Shown here in pieces: positions 12,501 to 22,689 of a stretch of 64,000 bases of DNA. The notes below the pieces were generated by a model. The model was not told the DNA's origin and made no database searches. It was given only the letters and a program-made list of their open reading frames with translations. Positions within the stretch are counted from its first letter, which is position 1. Every line of letters starts with the position of its first letter. The position numbers and the translations under genes are program-made. Source of the DNA: Deuterostichococcus epilithicus (lineage: Eukaryota; Chlorophyta; Trebouxiophyceae; Prasiolales; Stichococcaceae); assembly GCA_033439295.1 (NCBI GenBank), contig JAVTLE010000005.1:2158501-2222500 (forward strand), given 5' to 3'.

Positions 12501-15110
12501 CGGCACAGGCAACTACAACCCCAGCACCGCGGCGGTGTACACCGACCTGGGCCTGCTGTCGTGCGACCCGGCGCTGTGCAACGACGTCGTCGACATCTTC
12601 AAGCACCTCACGGGTGTGTGTCAGTGGTGCAACAGTGATCTGCAGCCTGCTGCGTTCCGCCTCAGGGCCGAAGTTTTTTCTATCCGTGGTTGCGGGTCTG
12701 TCTGGCGCCGCATTTCCAAGCATTCGCCTGTGTACACATCCGGTGTGCGAGCTGCAACCCTCCGGTCTCGAGGGATGCGAGGCTCATGTCCGTCCTCCTA
12801 CTGTCAGGATGTTGCTGCCGACGGCCAGCGCATGGTCTGCAGCATGTGACGTTGGATGTCCAAATCGTCTTGCTGCACGCGTGACGCGCAGGGCTGCACG
12901 ACCAGACGGCGGTGGGCGGCTTCAGGCAGCTGCTGGTGGCCAACGAGTACATGCGCGACCAGTTCGAGGCGCTCATCGGCAACGAGGTGTCCAGCGCGGC
13001 ACACGGCCTCCCCGCCGCAGTCTGTGTCAAGGCGCGCCCAGTCACCGGAGCAGCAACTGTGGCACGCGTCTCATGCCAGTTTGCTGCAGGACAGGACTGC
13101 CAAGGAACTGTCTAGCGCGGCTCGCGACCTGCGCGGTGTGCATCGAATTGTGTTCTGCAGTCGCACCATGGCACGGCTGCTGCTTGCGTCAGCGGCGCCG
13201 CTCGGACCACACTGCAGGCTGGGCCTGTCAGCTCGGAAGGAAAGACATCAATTCCAGTGCCGTGCGCGCCGCGGCAGAGTGCCTGAACTCGATGGATGCA
13301 GCCCCCGACGATGCGCTGCTGCCGGCGCTGACTCCCGCTGAGATTGCAGGTCAACGGGCTGGACGACAGGACGCTGACGCGGCGGCTGTACGAGGCGGCA
13401 GCCAAGGGCGTACGCGTGGACGCCATTGTGCGCGGCATCTGCCGCCTGCGGGCTGGCGTGCCCGGCCTCGCTGAGAACGTGCGCCGCTGTGTTCCTCCTG
13501 GCTTGATCCTGGCTGTGCGCCCGCCGCAGCGCAGCCTGAAGCATGGATGCGCCGGCGATGAGATTGCAGCCGCCAGCTGGGGGATGCCTCCATGCGCATC
13601 AGTTTGCAGTGCAACGAGCTGTCCAGCCAACTGCGCTGACTGCCACGGTATGCAGAACGAACACAGTGAGGGCCACCAAGCTATGTCGTGACAGCGGTGC
13701 ACAGTCCTCCAGGCCTATCAATCGGATGGCGGCGTTCTGTCCAAATGCTGTTGCAGGTGCGGGTGGTGTCCATCGTGGGGCGATTCCTGGAGCACCACCG
13801 CATCTACTGCTTCCACAACCGCGGCCGTCCGCTTTACTTCATCGGCTCGGCCGACTGGATGAACCGCAACCTCATGAAGCGTGTGGAGGTTTGGCTCGTT
13901 TCTGAACAGATGCGAGTTACCTGTGCGATTGGTGCTGGTCAATATGCTGGCACAGTAATCTCGAACCATGCAAAGGAGGATGACGGCGGCAAGGCCTGCC
14001 GAGTCAAGTTCTCGAATAACCTAATCATAAACAGATCCTGGTGCACAATGGCAGACTCTGCCAGTCTCTCAGCACCTTGGCCAGTCTGCTGCCGCACGCG
14101 CCCACTCGAGACGCAGGAGCGTCGATGCCTGCAGGTGGCGGCGCCCATCACGCACCCGGCGCTGCAGGCGCAGCTGCGAGACATCCTGGCGCTGTGCCTC
14201 ACCGACGGCGTGGACGCCTGGGACATGCTGCCTGACGGCCGCTACAGGTGCTGCTCGACCTCAGCTCCTCGATTCTTCCACCCCTTTACTATTTGCCTCG
14301 CTTTAGCGGTTCTGAGCGCTCAGCCTGCCGCCGCCCTCCGTGTTCCACCAAGGCAGCAGCCACAGGTGCTCGTCCTCTTTTGCCCCTGTCCCACTTGCTC
14401 TCGAGCCATCAGCCTGCCGATGACCCCTCTGTCCAGCGCAAGACCGCTACAGGTCCAGCGTGACTCCTCTCTGTACGCTCTTCAGCCATCTCACACCGGT
14501 GCAGGCCCCTGCAGGTCTCACTCACGTTTGGCTCCTTTGCTGTGCTGCCTCTTCGCACCCGATCGAGCGCCAGCCTGGCACTATCCTCGCCACTCAGTCT
14601 GCCAAGCATGCCCTTTGTGCCGATGTCACGGTTGCTTTGCATTCCAATGCCAAGCCACGGCCTCCGGTATCACGTACCATCGCAAGGTCCTGGCAACCGC
14701 GGCTGTGGTGCCTGCAGCAAGCCGGCGCACCGCATCAGTGAGGCGCCGCTGTCGGCGCCGATGCTGGCCGAGGACGACGCCTACATCCGCCGCATCCAGG
14801 TGCTCGTCCCCACCTCCTGAACAGCTGCTCACCTGCTGACGCCGCTGCCGTTGCCTTGGGCTGTGCGTTGTGTGCGTCGCTGTCCTAGAGGCTGCATATT
14901 GCCGGGGCAAGCAGAAATAGTGCAGCAATTTCCGTGTGCGCTCACTTGCCTCGAGACTGGTGCTGAGCATTGCACCGGGTTGCTTCCGTGCTGCAGGAGC
15001 TGGGGGCGACGCAGGGATGCCAGGCAGCGGCGATGCGGGTCACCGATGTGGAGAGCAAGCACCTGCGTGGGCGCAAGCAGCACAAGAGCCTCCAGCTGGC
15101 GCCAACCTGA
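6574..15110 (+). CDS. PPK1: Polyphosphate kinase 1 (PPK1), 22 exons
   Basis: Makes inorganic polyphosphate from ATP through a phosphohistidine. Exons: 6574–6675, 6801–7126, 7235–7352, 7557–7730, 8047–8168, 8350–8425, 8626–8781, 8973–9041, 9224–9327, 10480–10549, 10765–10842, 11116–11202, 11393–11494, 11689–11844, 12083–12217, 12448–12613, 12892–13031, 13350–13478, 13757–13888, 14135–14247, 14718–14799 and 14997–15110 (about 916 residues; E. coli PPK1 has 688). [14 protein letters not shown] and [14 protein letters not shown] open the N domain. LKATLYRT-type, [25 protein letters not shown] (catalytic His), [49 protein letters not shown] (second active His) and [17 protein letters not shown] follow. 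About 140 extra N-terminal residues, partly acidic, may include an organelle signal. The first two exons are the least certain. Introns 12 and 16 have GC donors. Confidence 0.92.
9443..9568 (+). repeat. Left ~125-bp direct repeat flanking repeat-block copy 2
   Basis: From about GCTATTCTGT to GTGGCTGCTGGGAG this stretch is nearly identical to 10142–10266. Both lie in PPK1 intron 8. Confidence 0.85.
9569..10141. repeat. Fold-back element of ~50-bp monomers (copy 2) in PPK1 intron 8
   Basis: It has the same monomer family as 4405–5990. AGCAGGGTC starts recur at about 9624, 9788, 9842 and 9893, and hairpin junctions lie near 9645 and 9910. The 9620–9670 junction closely matches the one at 5704–5755. 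No coding capacity is seen. Confidence 0.85.
10142..10266 (+). repeat. Right ~125-bp direct repeat flanking repeat-block copy 2
   Basis: Partner of 9443–9568, with a few substitutions. It is much too long for a normal transposon target-site duplication. Confidence 0.85.
12051..12076 (+). repeat. Interstitial telomeric repeat (CCCTAAA type)
   Basis: One degenerate and two perfect CCCTAAA units, ending six bases before the splice-acceptor AG of PPK1 exon 15. CCCTAAA is the complement of TTTAGGG, the telomere unit of land plants and Chlorella-type algae. Confidence 0.85.
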
Positions 15111-16624
15111 CCTGACCCATGGGCAGACAAACCCATGGGCAGGCGCTGAGTACAACAGCCGCCTGTGCAGGCCACATAGGCCTTGTAGATTTCTTCGAAC
15201 TTTCATCTGTGGCAAGCCGCCAGCCTGCCCGCGGCGGCTCGACTGCCGTGGCATTGGGTGCTGTTGACTGTCGCCGCTCGTGTGGCGCTGGAGAAGGCGG
15301 CGCCTGACGATGGCAGATCCGTGCGCCTTCTCCATGCCCTCTGGGTAGTTGTATATGTTTCAATTGTTGTCGTTGAAGTCAGCAGGATGGGTGCCGGCAG
15401 CAGGGGCTTTTTGGAAGCGATACCCGAGTCGCATCCTGGACTGAGACACATTCAGCATGAGATACGTTTGGGGGGACTGTGAAGATAGAGCAGCGCGGTG
15501 ATTGTCGAGTGAGAAGTGGAGAGAGCGGCCATCTCCACCTCCAGCTCACGAGCAGGCTGGCAGACTAGCGAATGCTGAACCTCCCTCGGGCCTATCCGGT
15601 GCAACGCATTTGTCGGTCACTGTCTCTCGTTGCACAGTCAGGCGCAATCAATTCAGTTGCGTTTCAGGCCTTTATAGGTAGGTATCAATTGCCTCATGCT
15701 GACGAGGGGGTTCACAACGTTCAGTCAGAACCCGTTCAAGGGTCAACACAGCTGGGAACACATACACCGCTGCAGCCAGCTTAGGAACAACAAGCTCTAG
15801 ACGACACTCCGACGGCGGGCAGGGAGCTCTGCCGCAGGCGGCAGCAACTGGCTGTGCTGCGCTGCTGCAACTGAAGCCGGTGTGAGACAGGCCAGCGTAC
15901 AACGAAGCCCAGGCTCCTGTCATACCAGCGGTCCTGCGTGTAGGGCAGCAGCGAGTACTTGAGATCACCCAGTCAACCCAGCAGGGAGGGACACCAGGTC
16001 GGATGGGTGCCCCACGAGCAAGAGGCCTGACGCAGACAGAACCTACCCAATATATATATCCCAGGCGCTAAGTCTCCAGCAGCACACACAGCCATCAAAG
16101 CGCATTGATAGCACCCTAAGGCTGCCATTTAGACGTGGGCCCCGTGACACCGTGCGCTTCCGTGGCTCCCAACTAGCAGTATACGACGAAGCTCACCGTG
16201 CAGCGCAGTGAAGAGGTGGCTGAGGGGGGGCGAGGGNGGGGCAGCACAGGTGTTACACCGTAGCTGCCACGGGAGCCGCAGTTTACCGCACGGTGGCGGC
16301 CATCTGCGCGGCGGGGGCGACAACAGCTTCCAGCATGACAGATCACCGTGCCTGGAGACAAGGCATATGCTTGGGCGCCTGCCCTCTGATGTAGAAATGC
16401 AGGTGATGCTTGTGCCGCCAACACCATGGAGAAGTGCGAGCCAGCCGTAGGCTTTCCGGTGCAAGCCGCCAGTGCGACTGCAAGGCACCCATGGATGGAG
16501 TATACAATGACATGGTCGGGCGGCCGATCAGAAGAGGCTGTCAGCAATGGCATGCGTGTTTGTAAGAGCTGTCACGCTCACACACCTCTTGGAGCTGCCG
16601 CCACACGGTTGCCGCCGCCGGTGC
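15111..16624. other. Long gap between convergent PPK1 and mTERF genes
   Basis: It should hold the 3' UTRs of both genes. There is an AT-rich ATATATATAT tract near 16050 and one N at 16237. I found no open frame with recognisable homology and no RNA gene. Confidence 0.5.
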
Positions 16625-17992
16625 TCAGACGCTCCACTGCCGCCCCTCCGGCGCCTGCCGCCAGGCTGCCACCCACCCCCCAAAATCCGCCTCCGAGCAG
16701 CTGCACGGCTTGCAGAATTGGGGCTGCCCAAGTACCAGGTGGCCCAGGCTCGGGCTGAGGGCCCTGCCTCGCGCCCGCATGAAGTAGGTGCGCGGCGCGA
16801 TGCGGTGCGGCAGCAAGTAAGTGACGTACGCCAAAGTTTGTGCAAGGGCCGCCACCGGCCACCCGATGACTGTCTGTAAAAAGTCGAGCTTGCGCAGCAT
16901 CGTCGGCGTCGTCAAATTGATGACCAGCAGGGCCGGCTGGCTGTGGCACAGGGCAGCGGCTTGTTGCTGGGTGAGGCTGCATGCCGTCATCAGCCGCTCG
17001 AGGTAGGTCTGCAGTGTCGTCTTGTGACTTGTTAGGATACGCGGCTGTTGGGAAACTATCTTGGCGATGTCCTCTGGCGTCCAACCGAGGCCGCGGCACC
17101 ACTCCAGCAGCGCTGACGTTGTTTGTTCAATGCCACTCATGCTGCGCCCCAGCGGCATTGGCTGCTTGATGAGCACACGTGCCAGCTGGGCGTCACTCAG
17201 GCCCAGGTTATTTTGCAGTGCATCCCGCCGCTGGCGCAACACTGCCGCATCCGTACCAAGTACCTCCGGTTTCAGGCGTAGCGGCATTGATGTCGTGGCG
17301 GAGGTCAAGTCAAGCTCCTGCCGCAGGAGAAAAGCCACGTTCTTCGGCTGTGCCGGGTCACAGGCCAGGTAGCGCGGCCACTTCCGCAGCAGCGCCGCCA
17401 TGTCGGCCGCCTGGATGCCGAGGTCGCTGCTGAGGACATCCACCAGTTGCTGCACCGCCGCCGCGCTGATGGCCGCCGGCGCCAGCGCCGCATCACCTGA
17501 CGGCTGCTTGCTGCCAGCTCGCGCTTGCGGGCGGCCTTGTCGAGCCAGCCAGCGGCTTCTGCAATGTTGACGTCCATGTCGCTCGTGTGACATACTATGT
17601 GCGCAGGCGGGCTCCCAGCCAGTGTGCGCCACGGCACAGCTGCCGCCACTTTCACCATCTTCTGAGCTGCTGTTGCAGCGCTGCTCGCTGCTACTACGTC
17701 GCGCTGTTTGAGCGCTTGCTGCGCGCTGCGATGTGCCCTGGAACTGGCGGCCGCTGCTGCTGGTGCTGCTGCATTTCTGCTCCCGGCACAGTACTGCAGC
17801 AGCGTGCCTGCGAGCAGGTGTCGGCAGTGATCGAGGGCCGTGCTCATACTGTTCAGAGGTTGTTGCACCGTAACACACCAGGCGTGGCACATGGTCACCA
17901 ACCTGTTGCAGGGCGATGGGCGTGCCAGGTCTGCGAGCGGCAGGAGTGCAGCCTGCCAAGGTCCCAGGTGCTGCACTGGCGGACTGACGCAT
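16625..17992 (-). CDS. mTERF-family organelle nucleic-acid-binding protein
   Basis: mTERF proteins bind organelle DNA or RNA and act in transcription, splicing or translation. A single open frame ends at TGA 16627–16625. The first ATG in frame is at 17992, followed by an Ala/Arg/Ser-rich stretch like an organelle transit peptide. The C-terminal ~280 residues show helical repeats of about 30 residues with conserved prolines: LLRKWPRYLACDP, LKPEVLG, LARVLIKQPMPLG, IAKIVSQQPRIL, LCHSQPALLVINL and HLVLGQPQF. The N-terminal third carries no family signal. An intron with GTGATG at about 17500 is possible, because another frame just upstream (DVNIAEAAGWLDKAARKREL) also looks protein-like. So the mTERF repeats are sure and the N-terminus is not. 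The target organelle is unknown. Confidence 0.8.
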   Translation of the reverse strand: MRQSASAAPGTLAGCTPAARRPGTPIALQQVGDHVPRLVCYGATTSEQYEHGPRSLPTPARRHAAAVLCREQKCSSTSSSGRQFQGTSQRAASAQTARRSSSEQRCNSSSEDGESGGSCAVAHTGWEPACAHSMSHERHGRQHCRSRWLARQGRPQARAGSKQPSGDAALAPAAISAAAVQQLVDVLSSDLGIQAADMAALLRKWPRYLACDPAQPKNVAFLLRQELDLTSATTSMPLRLKPEVLGTDAAVLRQRRDALQNNLGLSDAQLARVLIKQPMPLGRSMSGIEQTTSALLEWCRGLGWTPEDIAKIVSQQPRILTSHKTTLQTYLERLMTACSLTQQQAAALCHSQPALLVINLTTPTMLRKLDFLQTVIGWPVAALAQTLAYVTYLLPHRIAPRTYFMRARGRALSPSLGHLVLGQPQFCKPCSCSEADFGGWVAAWRQAPEGRQWSV

Positions 17993-18070
17993 GCCGGTGT
18001 GGTGACAGCAGCAATACCTGGCCCTGGTGGTGGCTGCCGCAGTCGGCCAGGGAGGCGGGTTGAGGCCCAA

Positions 18071-18666
18071 GCATTGCGGCCGCTGCAGATGGTGCCACGG
18101 CTAGAGCTGCTTCCCCAGCCTTGCAAAGTCTCTGATACAATCAGTACAACGCTTCAGCGCCGGTGCTCCGAGCTGTCGAAGGTGCCAAGTGCTGCTGATC
18201 TCTTGTTCACCACGACCACGACGAAACGACAATCAGCCGTGGAGTCCGGCTTCGATCGACCGCCAAGGGGTCACCACAAAGCTCAAACGACTCACAAGAG
18301 AGATCGCCGGCTGTGCGCAGCGCGGATTTGTCAGCGCCCCTGCTAGCTTAAGAACGGGGGAACGTCCATCACGGCCGCCCTGTGGCGGAAGGGCCCTTGC
18401 TGTGTCCTTGCTGCAGGTGTCTTGGTTCACGATCGCAAGCCTCGACACACGCAGACAAGCAGAGATTCCGACTGTTAGCATCGATCTGATTGCCAGTTGC
18501 TGCTGACGACAAATCGGCGATCACGGGCGACTTCGACTTTACAGTCAATCGGGCCTCATTCGCGCAGAGGCAGCCTCGGAAGATCCTAAATGCCCAGTCA
18601 AGTCGAATCAACAGGCCCTTGACTGGGAAGGAGGCCGATTCTTAGCGTGTCGTGCCGGGAGGCGGC
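18071..18666. promoter_or_regulatory. Divergent upstream region of mTERF (-) and SPC3 (+)
   Basis: About 600 bp between two divergent genes. It presumably holds both promoters and 5' UTRs. No clear motif is visible. Confidence 0.4.
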
Positions 18667-20096
18667 ATGCACTCCGCCTGGTACCGTGCGAACTCTGTGC
18701 TGACGTTTGCGACCACCGTCTTGGCGGCCCTGTGCCTCTTTGCCACGGCAACAGGCGCGTGAGCTGATGCGACTGCACATTGTCGCACGTGCCTGTGCTG
18801 GGTCAAACACTTGCCGCCGCAACTATGCCTTCCATTCAACCTATGTCTTGCCGGCACATCTGTGCGCAGACAGCTTTCACCGAGGCAAGGTGGACGTGCA
18901 CGCATCGGTGTCCTCCATCGAGAGCCTGCGGCGGGAACCCACCCAGGAGTATTACTACCGGCGGCGGACGCACCAGGAGCTCAGCGACAGGGTAAGTTCC
19001 GAGGCAGCTAGCTAGCATAAGGCGGTGTGGTGTGCTCACGTCAACAGGCGCAGGCGCACGGCATGAGGCCTCTGCAGGTTTCTTAACCTGTTGTAACCTG
19101 CTGTAGGTGCATGCAACATCGATGGCGGCGTATTGGAAGCAAGCACGCAACCAATTTGGGACGAACGGCCGGGTGCTTTGCAAGAACGCACTCTCCTAAG
19201 TTCATAACGCACTGATGGCTGCAGGCACGGCTGTGGATCGACTTGTCGGTGGACCTGCAGAATGAGTTCACCTGGATGACCAAGCAGCTGTTCCTGTACG
19301 TCACCGTGGAGTTCGAGACGCCGCAGAACAGCTTCAACCAGATGGTCATGTGGAGTCACATCATCACGAGGAAGGCGCGCACTACAGCAGGCGCCTCTTG
19401 CCTGTCGCATGTGTTCAGGGAACGTGTTCTTGCCCGACCTTCGCCCGCTATCAGCGGCACAGCAAGCAGCACATGGCAAGGCTGCATCGCGGCGCGGCAT
19501 GGTTGCGGCAGCATTGTGCGATGGCCTGCGCCTCTGCCATTCGAGCCACGGCCCCTGCCTGACGCAATCATGGGCATTCCTGTCCCTCGGCGCGCAGGAA
19601 GACGCAGCACTCGAGGGGAAGGACCTGGACGAGTTCCACCCCTATGTGGTCAACGACCAGGGGTTCAATCTGCGGGGGCTGCCCTTCAACCTGACGGTGG
19701 CATGGAACGTCATGCCGCTCGTGGGTAGGGGCACTGCCGCCTCACAACCTGGCATTCAGGCCACACTCAATTCCCATGCCTTGGCGCAGGGGATCTAAAC
19801 TCTGCCATGTGCTCGGATCCCTAATTGGCCGTGTCGCTGCCGTGTCGCAGGGGCGCTGCGGACACGGTCGAAAACCTTCACAGGTCAGGCCGAGCTCCAT
19901 GTCGTGACGTTTTGTGCTGGCAACCGACCTTCACTCGCACGTGAGGAGTGCTGAGACCACGAGCGCCAGCGCTGAGACATGCATGTGTGCATCGCCAGGT
20001 TTCCAGTTTCCGGATGAGTACACACCGCCGCCCAGCACGCGGTCGCGCTCGCGCAGCCGGGCATCACAACAGGTGCTGGCTCTGCAGGCAGACTGA
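18667..20096 (+). CDS. SPC3: Signal peptidase complex subunit 3 (SPC22/23 type)
   Basis: A non-catalytic subunit of the ER signal peptidase that helps position substrates for cleavage. Six exons: 18667–18758, 18874–18991, 19225–19374, 19598–19724, 19851–19883 and 19999–20096 (about 205 residues). It starts MHSAWYRANSVLTF, the family's conserved start, then a membrane anchor of about 18 hydrophobic residues. FTWMTKQLFLYVTVEFETP and NSFNQMVMWSHII form the lumenal domain. QGFNLRGLPFNLTVAWNVMP is the family signature near the C-terminus. Intron 3 appears to use a GC donor (19375). The protein ends with an extra Arg/Ser tail (TRSRSRSRASQQ) that animal SPC3 lacks. Confidence 0.92.
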
Positions 20097-20544
20097 CCCC
20101 GAGAGGGCCCCTTGCCGGGCATGTATCGTACAACAGTATAGTTTGGCCGTCCCTCGCCTTCAAAGGTTGCCTTCCTTTCTTTAGCTGTCTGCGGTAGCGC
20201 ATCGGCCCAGGCCTCACTTGGCTTCCACATGTCACAGGAGACGGCGCCGCCGAACCCTGCGGATCTCGCGGCGGAGGTCGAGGAGGCAAGCGTGCAGAAT
20301 GTTGTCGAACATTATGATTTGTGACGGCCACGCATTTTAGCGTGAGGGGTTTCGAAGTCTGTGGCTAAAGCCGTCTAGGTGTAATGTGCAGTGCGCGAAC
20401 CGAATTGAATGAGCACTTGCACCAACAGCCCATGGATGCTCCATCTGTGCTGCTGTCCTCCAACAGAGGGACAGCCACAGTTACACGTGCCGCAAGAAGG
20501 CCGCCGAATGACCGCCAAAGCGCGGCCCTGTCAGCTCAGATGCT
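20097..20544. other. Gap between convergent SPC3 and SEH1 genes
   Basis: 3' UTR sequence for both. A TGTAA on the minus strand (20485–20481) lies 60 nt after the SEH1 stop and could be its poly(A) signal. Confidence 0.45.
20380..20384 (+). terminator. TGTAA poly(A) signal candidate for SPC3
   Basis: Green algae commonly use TGTAA upstream of the cleavage site. This one lies about 285 nt after the SPC3 stop. Confidence 0.4.
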
Positions 20545-22090
20545 CTACAGCCGTGCCTCTATGCTTGTCAGTAGGCTCCAGGTCCCGTCCAGCGCTGGCC
20601 GCCACAGCTGCACCTGCCCGTCCGCATTGGAGGCGGCCAGCCAACTGCCGAGGCCGTTGAACTCCAGCTGTGACACCGGCACAGCCGCTGTCAGCTCCGC
20701 CACCCTCTCTGCCTGCGGTGGAGCATCGAGTTCCCGTTCAAGTTTGCAAATGGTTCCGGCGACAGGTTTCAAGTCTGCCACAAGCCATGGCTCACAGGCA
20801 AACCCTTCGAAAGATGACCTTGTGCCACAAGCTTGTGGCTTGAGCTCATGCCCACGCACCGGCAGCACGATAGGTCAACCAGCCACATGAGACACATCAC
20901 ATTGGTCTCTGCTGACATTCCCACCTCCAGCACATCGGCGCTGCCGCGCAGGCTCCACACTGTGATGTCATTGTCAGCTGCCACCGCCACAAGGTCGGCT
21001 GGCCGTCCGAGCAGCGGTGCCCATGCCACCGCACTCGCCGCCGGCCCGGGCAGCTGCGCTGACTCTACCCAGCAGCAGCGCGCCGCATCGTGCCACCAGG
21101 CCGCCGTGCCCGCAGGGCCACCGACGAGGAGCATTGGAGGCACGCCACCGGACGGCGGCCGCCACGCGATGCCGGCGATGCTGCTGCTGTTGCTCTTGCT
21201 GCCATTGCCGCCGCGGCCGCTGCTGTCTACGCACAGCTGCGAATCCAGGCCCCATCCCACGCCGCCACCCGGCTGTGGCACTCGTGACCGGTACAGCCTG
21301 GTTTGCGGCATTGTCCAACGTCATGATGACAAAGCTCAGTTTTCAACACTAACGGCCATCCACGACAGTGAGCATGCCTTCCTACTTTCGGGTCATGTGT
21401 TGCAGGCGCCCTTATGTGCTAGCGTGTCACAGGGCCAACGAAAGCTGCCGCAGGCTCTGCGCATGCATCCGACAACAGCGGCTGCGCACGACAGGAAATG
21501 AGTTTCTACGAAGTGCAGAGCTTCACACGCTGAAGAGGCATGGCTCACCGGACCGTGCCGTGCGATGACGCTGCAGCCAGCCACAGCTCCCCGTGGCCTG
21601 CAGGCGCAAAGCGCAGCTCCACCAGGGGGCTGTCGATGTCGCTGAGCGTGGCCTCCAGCTGCCAGGAGGGCGGAGCTGAGCCGTCGTTGGCTTCCCGCCA
21701 GACGCGCGCAGTGTAGCCACAGGAGGTCGCCAGCACCGCGCCGAAATCGCTGTCTGCCCACGCGACCTGCAGGTCAGAGTTTGCCATGGAAAGAGGAGTG
21801 ACAAGTAAGCTTGTATACAGCAAGAGCTGCCCGGCTGTCGAGAGGCAAGTTGCACAACGCTTGCATGGGTGGCGTGCCGCGCGGCTGAGATAAGTCACGA
21901 GCACCTGCGCCACTGCTGCGTCGTGCGCGAGCCACGACGCTGTTGTATGCCAGCCTTGTGCATCGGGTGCTCTGTCAAGGGCGGTCAAGCACCCGTCTGC
22001 TGTTCCGACTGCGAGGCGATGGCCCTGAAAATCGCAGCAGGTGGCGTCTCGGGCGTCGTCCAGCGTCGCAGCTGTCACTCGCGTGCCCAT
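20545..22090 (-). CDS. SEH1: Nucleoporin SEH1 (WD-repeat)
   Basis: SEH1 is a beta-propeller subunit of the Y-shaped nuclear pore complex and, in other eukaryotes, of the SEA/GATOR complex. Four exons: 22090–21905, 21766–21549, 21297–20925 and 20712–20545, all in phase (about 314 residues; human SEH1 has 360). WD blades: CCDFQGHRLAVGTADG and ALDRAPDAQGWHTTASW near the start, matching human GDWHCTASW; VAWADSDFGAVLATSCGY with ARVW; VELRFAPAGHGELWLAAAS with GTVR; IAGIAWRPP; VAVAADNDITVWSLRG; and LGSWLAASNADGQVQLWRP at the end. The ATG at 22090 is the first in frame; no upstream ATG extends it. A Gly/Ser-rich linker breaks the fourth blade. Confidence 0.88.
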
Positions 22091-22689
22091 GATCGGGATG
22101 ATGGATGCCAAACAAGGCAATCTCCTGTCAGTACTGGTCTACGAGCCCAGCTTGAGCTATGCTGTATATCTCAGACTTGCAGTGCTGCACTGTGCCCACG
22201 TCAATGGAGATGAACTCCAACGAGGCGCAGGAAGGCAGGACGTTCTCGACGCGCAGATGCTTTTTGACAAGAGACGCCGTCCAGTAGCGGCTGCATGTGA
22301 ATATTTTGCACCACTGCATCCCGCCGCAGCATCCCATTGCAGATTTTCTTTGTCTCTTGCACCTTGTTTGTATCTTAAATGTCGCATTGTTTGCGCCTTG
22401 TTTGTAAGACAGACGAAAAAGCACCTCCACACACGAATCGCTGAGTGCTAGCGGCCTGACGGTTGACGTGCAGCGAGGCGTCTGAGCATCCCGCACATGG
22501 AATGTCCGCAAATATGCAGAACGCTGCGAATGCCTGGAGGTGCACCACCAAGCCTAGGTAGCAATAATGCATTCGACACAGACACGGTGATGTCGACGTT
22601 AAAGTTCGACCTGCAGCCCTGGAAAGCTGGGTGTACAGCAAAGCCCCTCCAAAGCAAGCGAGCGCCTCTGTTCAACTCGGGGACAACGC
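22091..22689. other. Gap between SEH1 start and the RING gene stop
   Basis: Both genes read leftward, so it holds the 3' UTR of the RING gene and the SEH1 promoter. No gene is evident. Confidence 0.45.

Noticed and set aside
16049-16060. ATATATATAT as a TATA box
   Set aside because: It lies between two convergent genes, so no promoter is expected there; it is probably a simple repeat.
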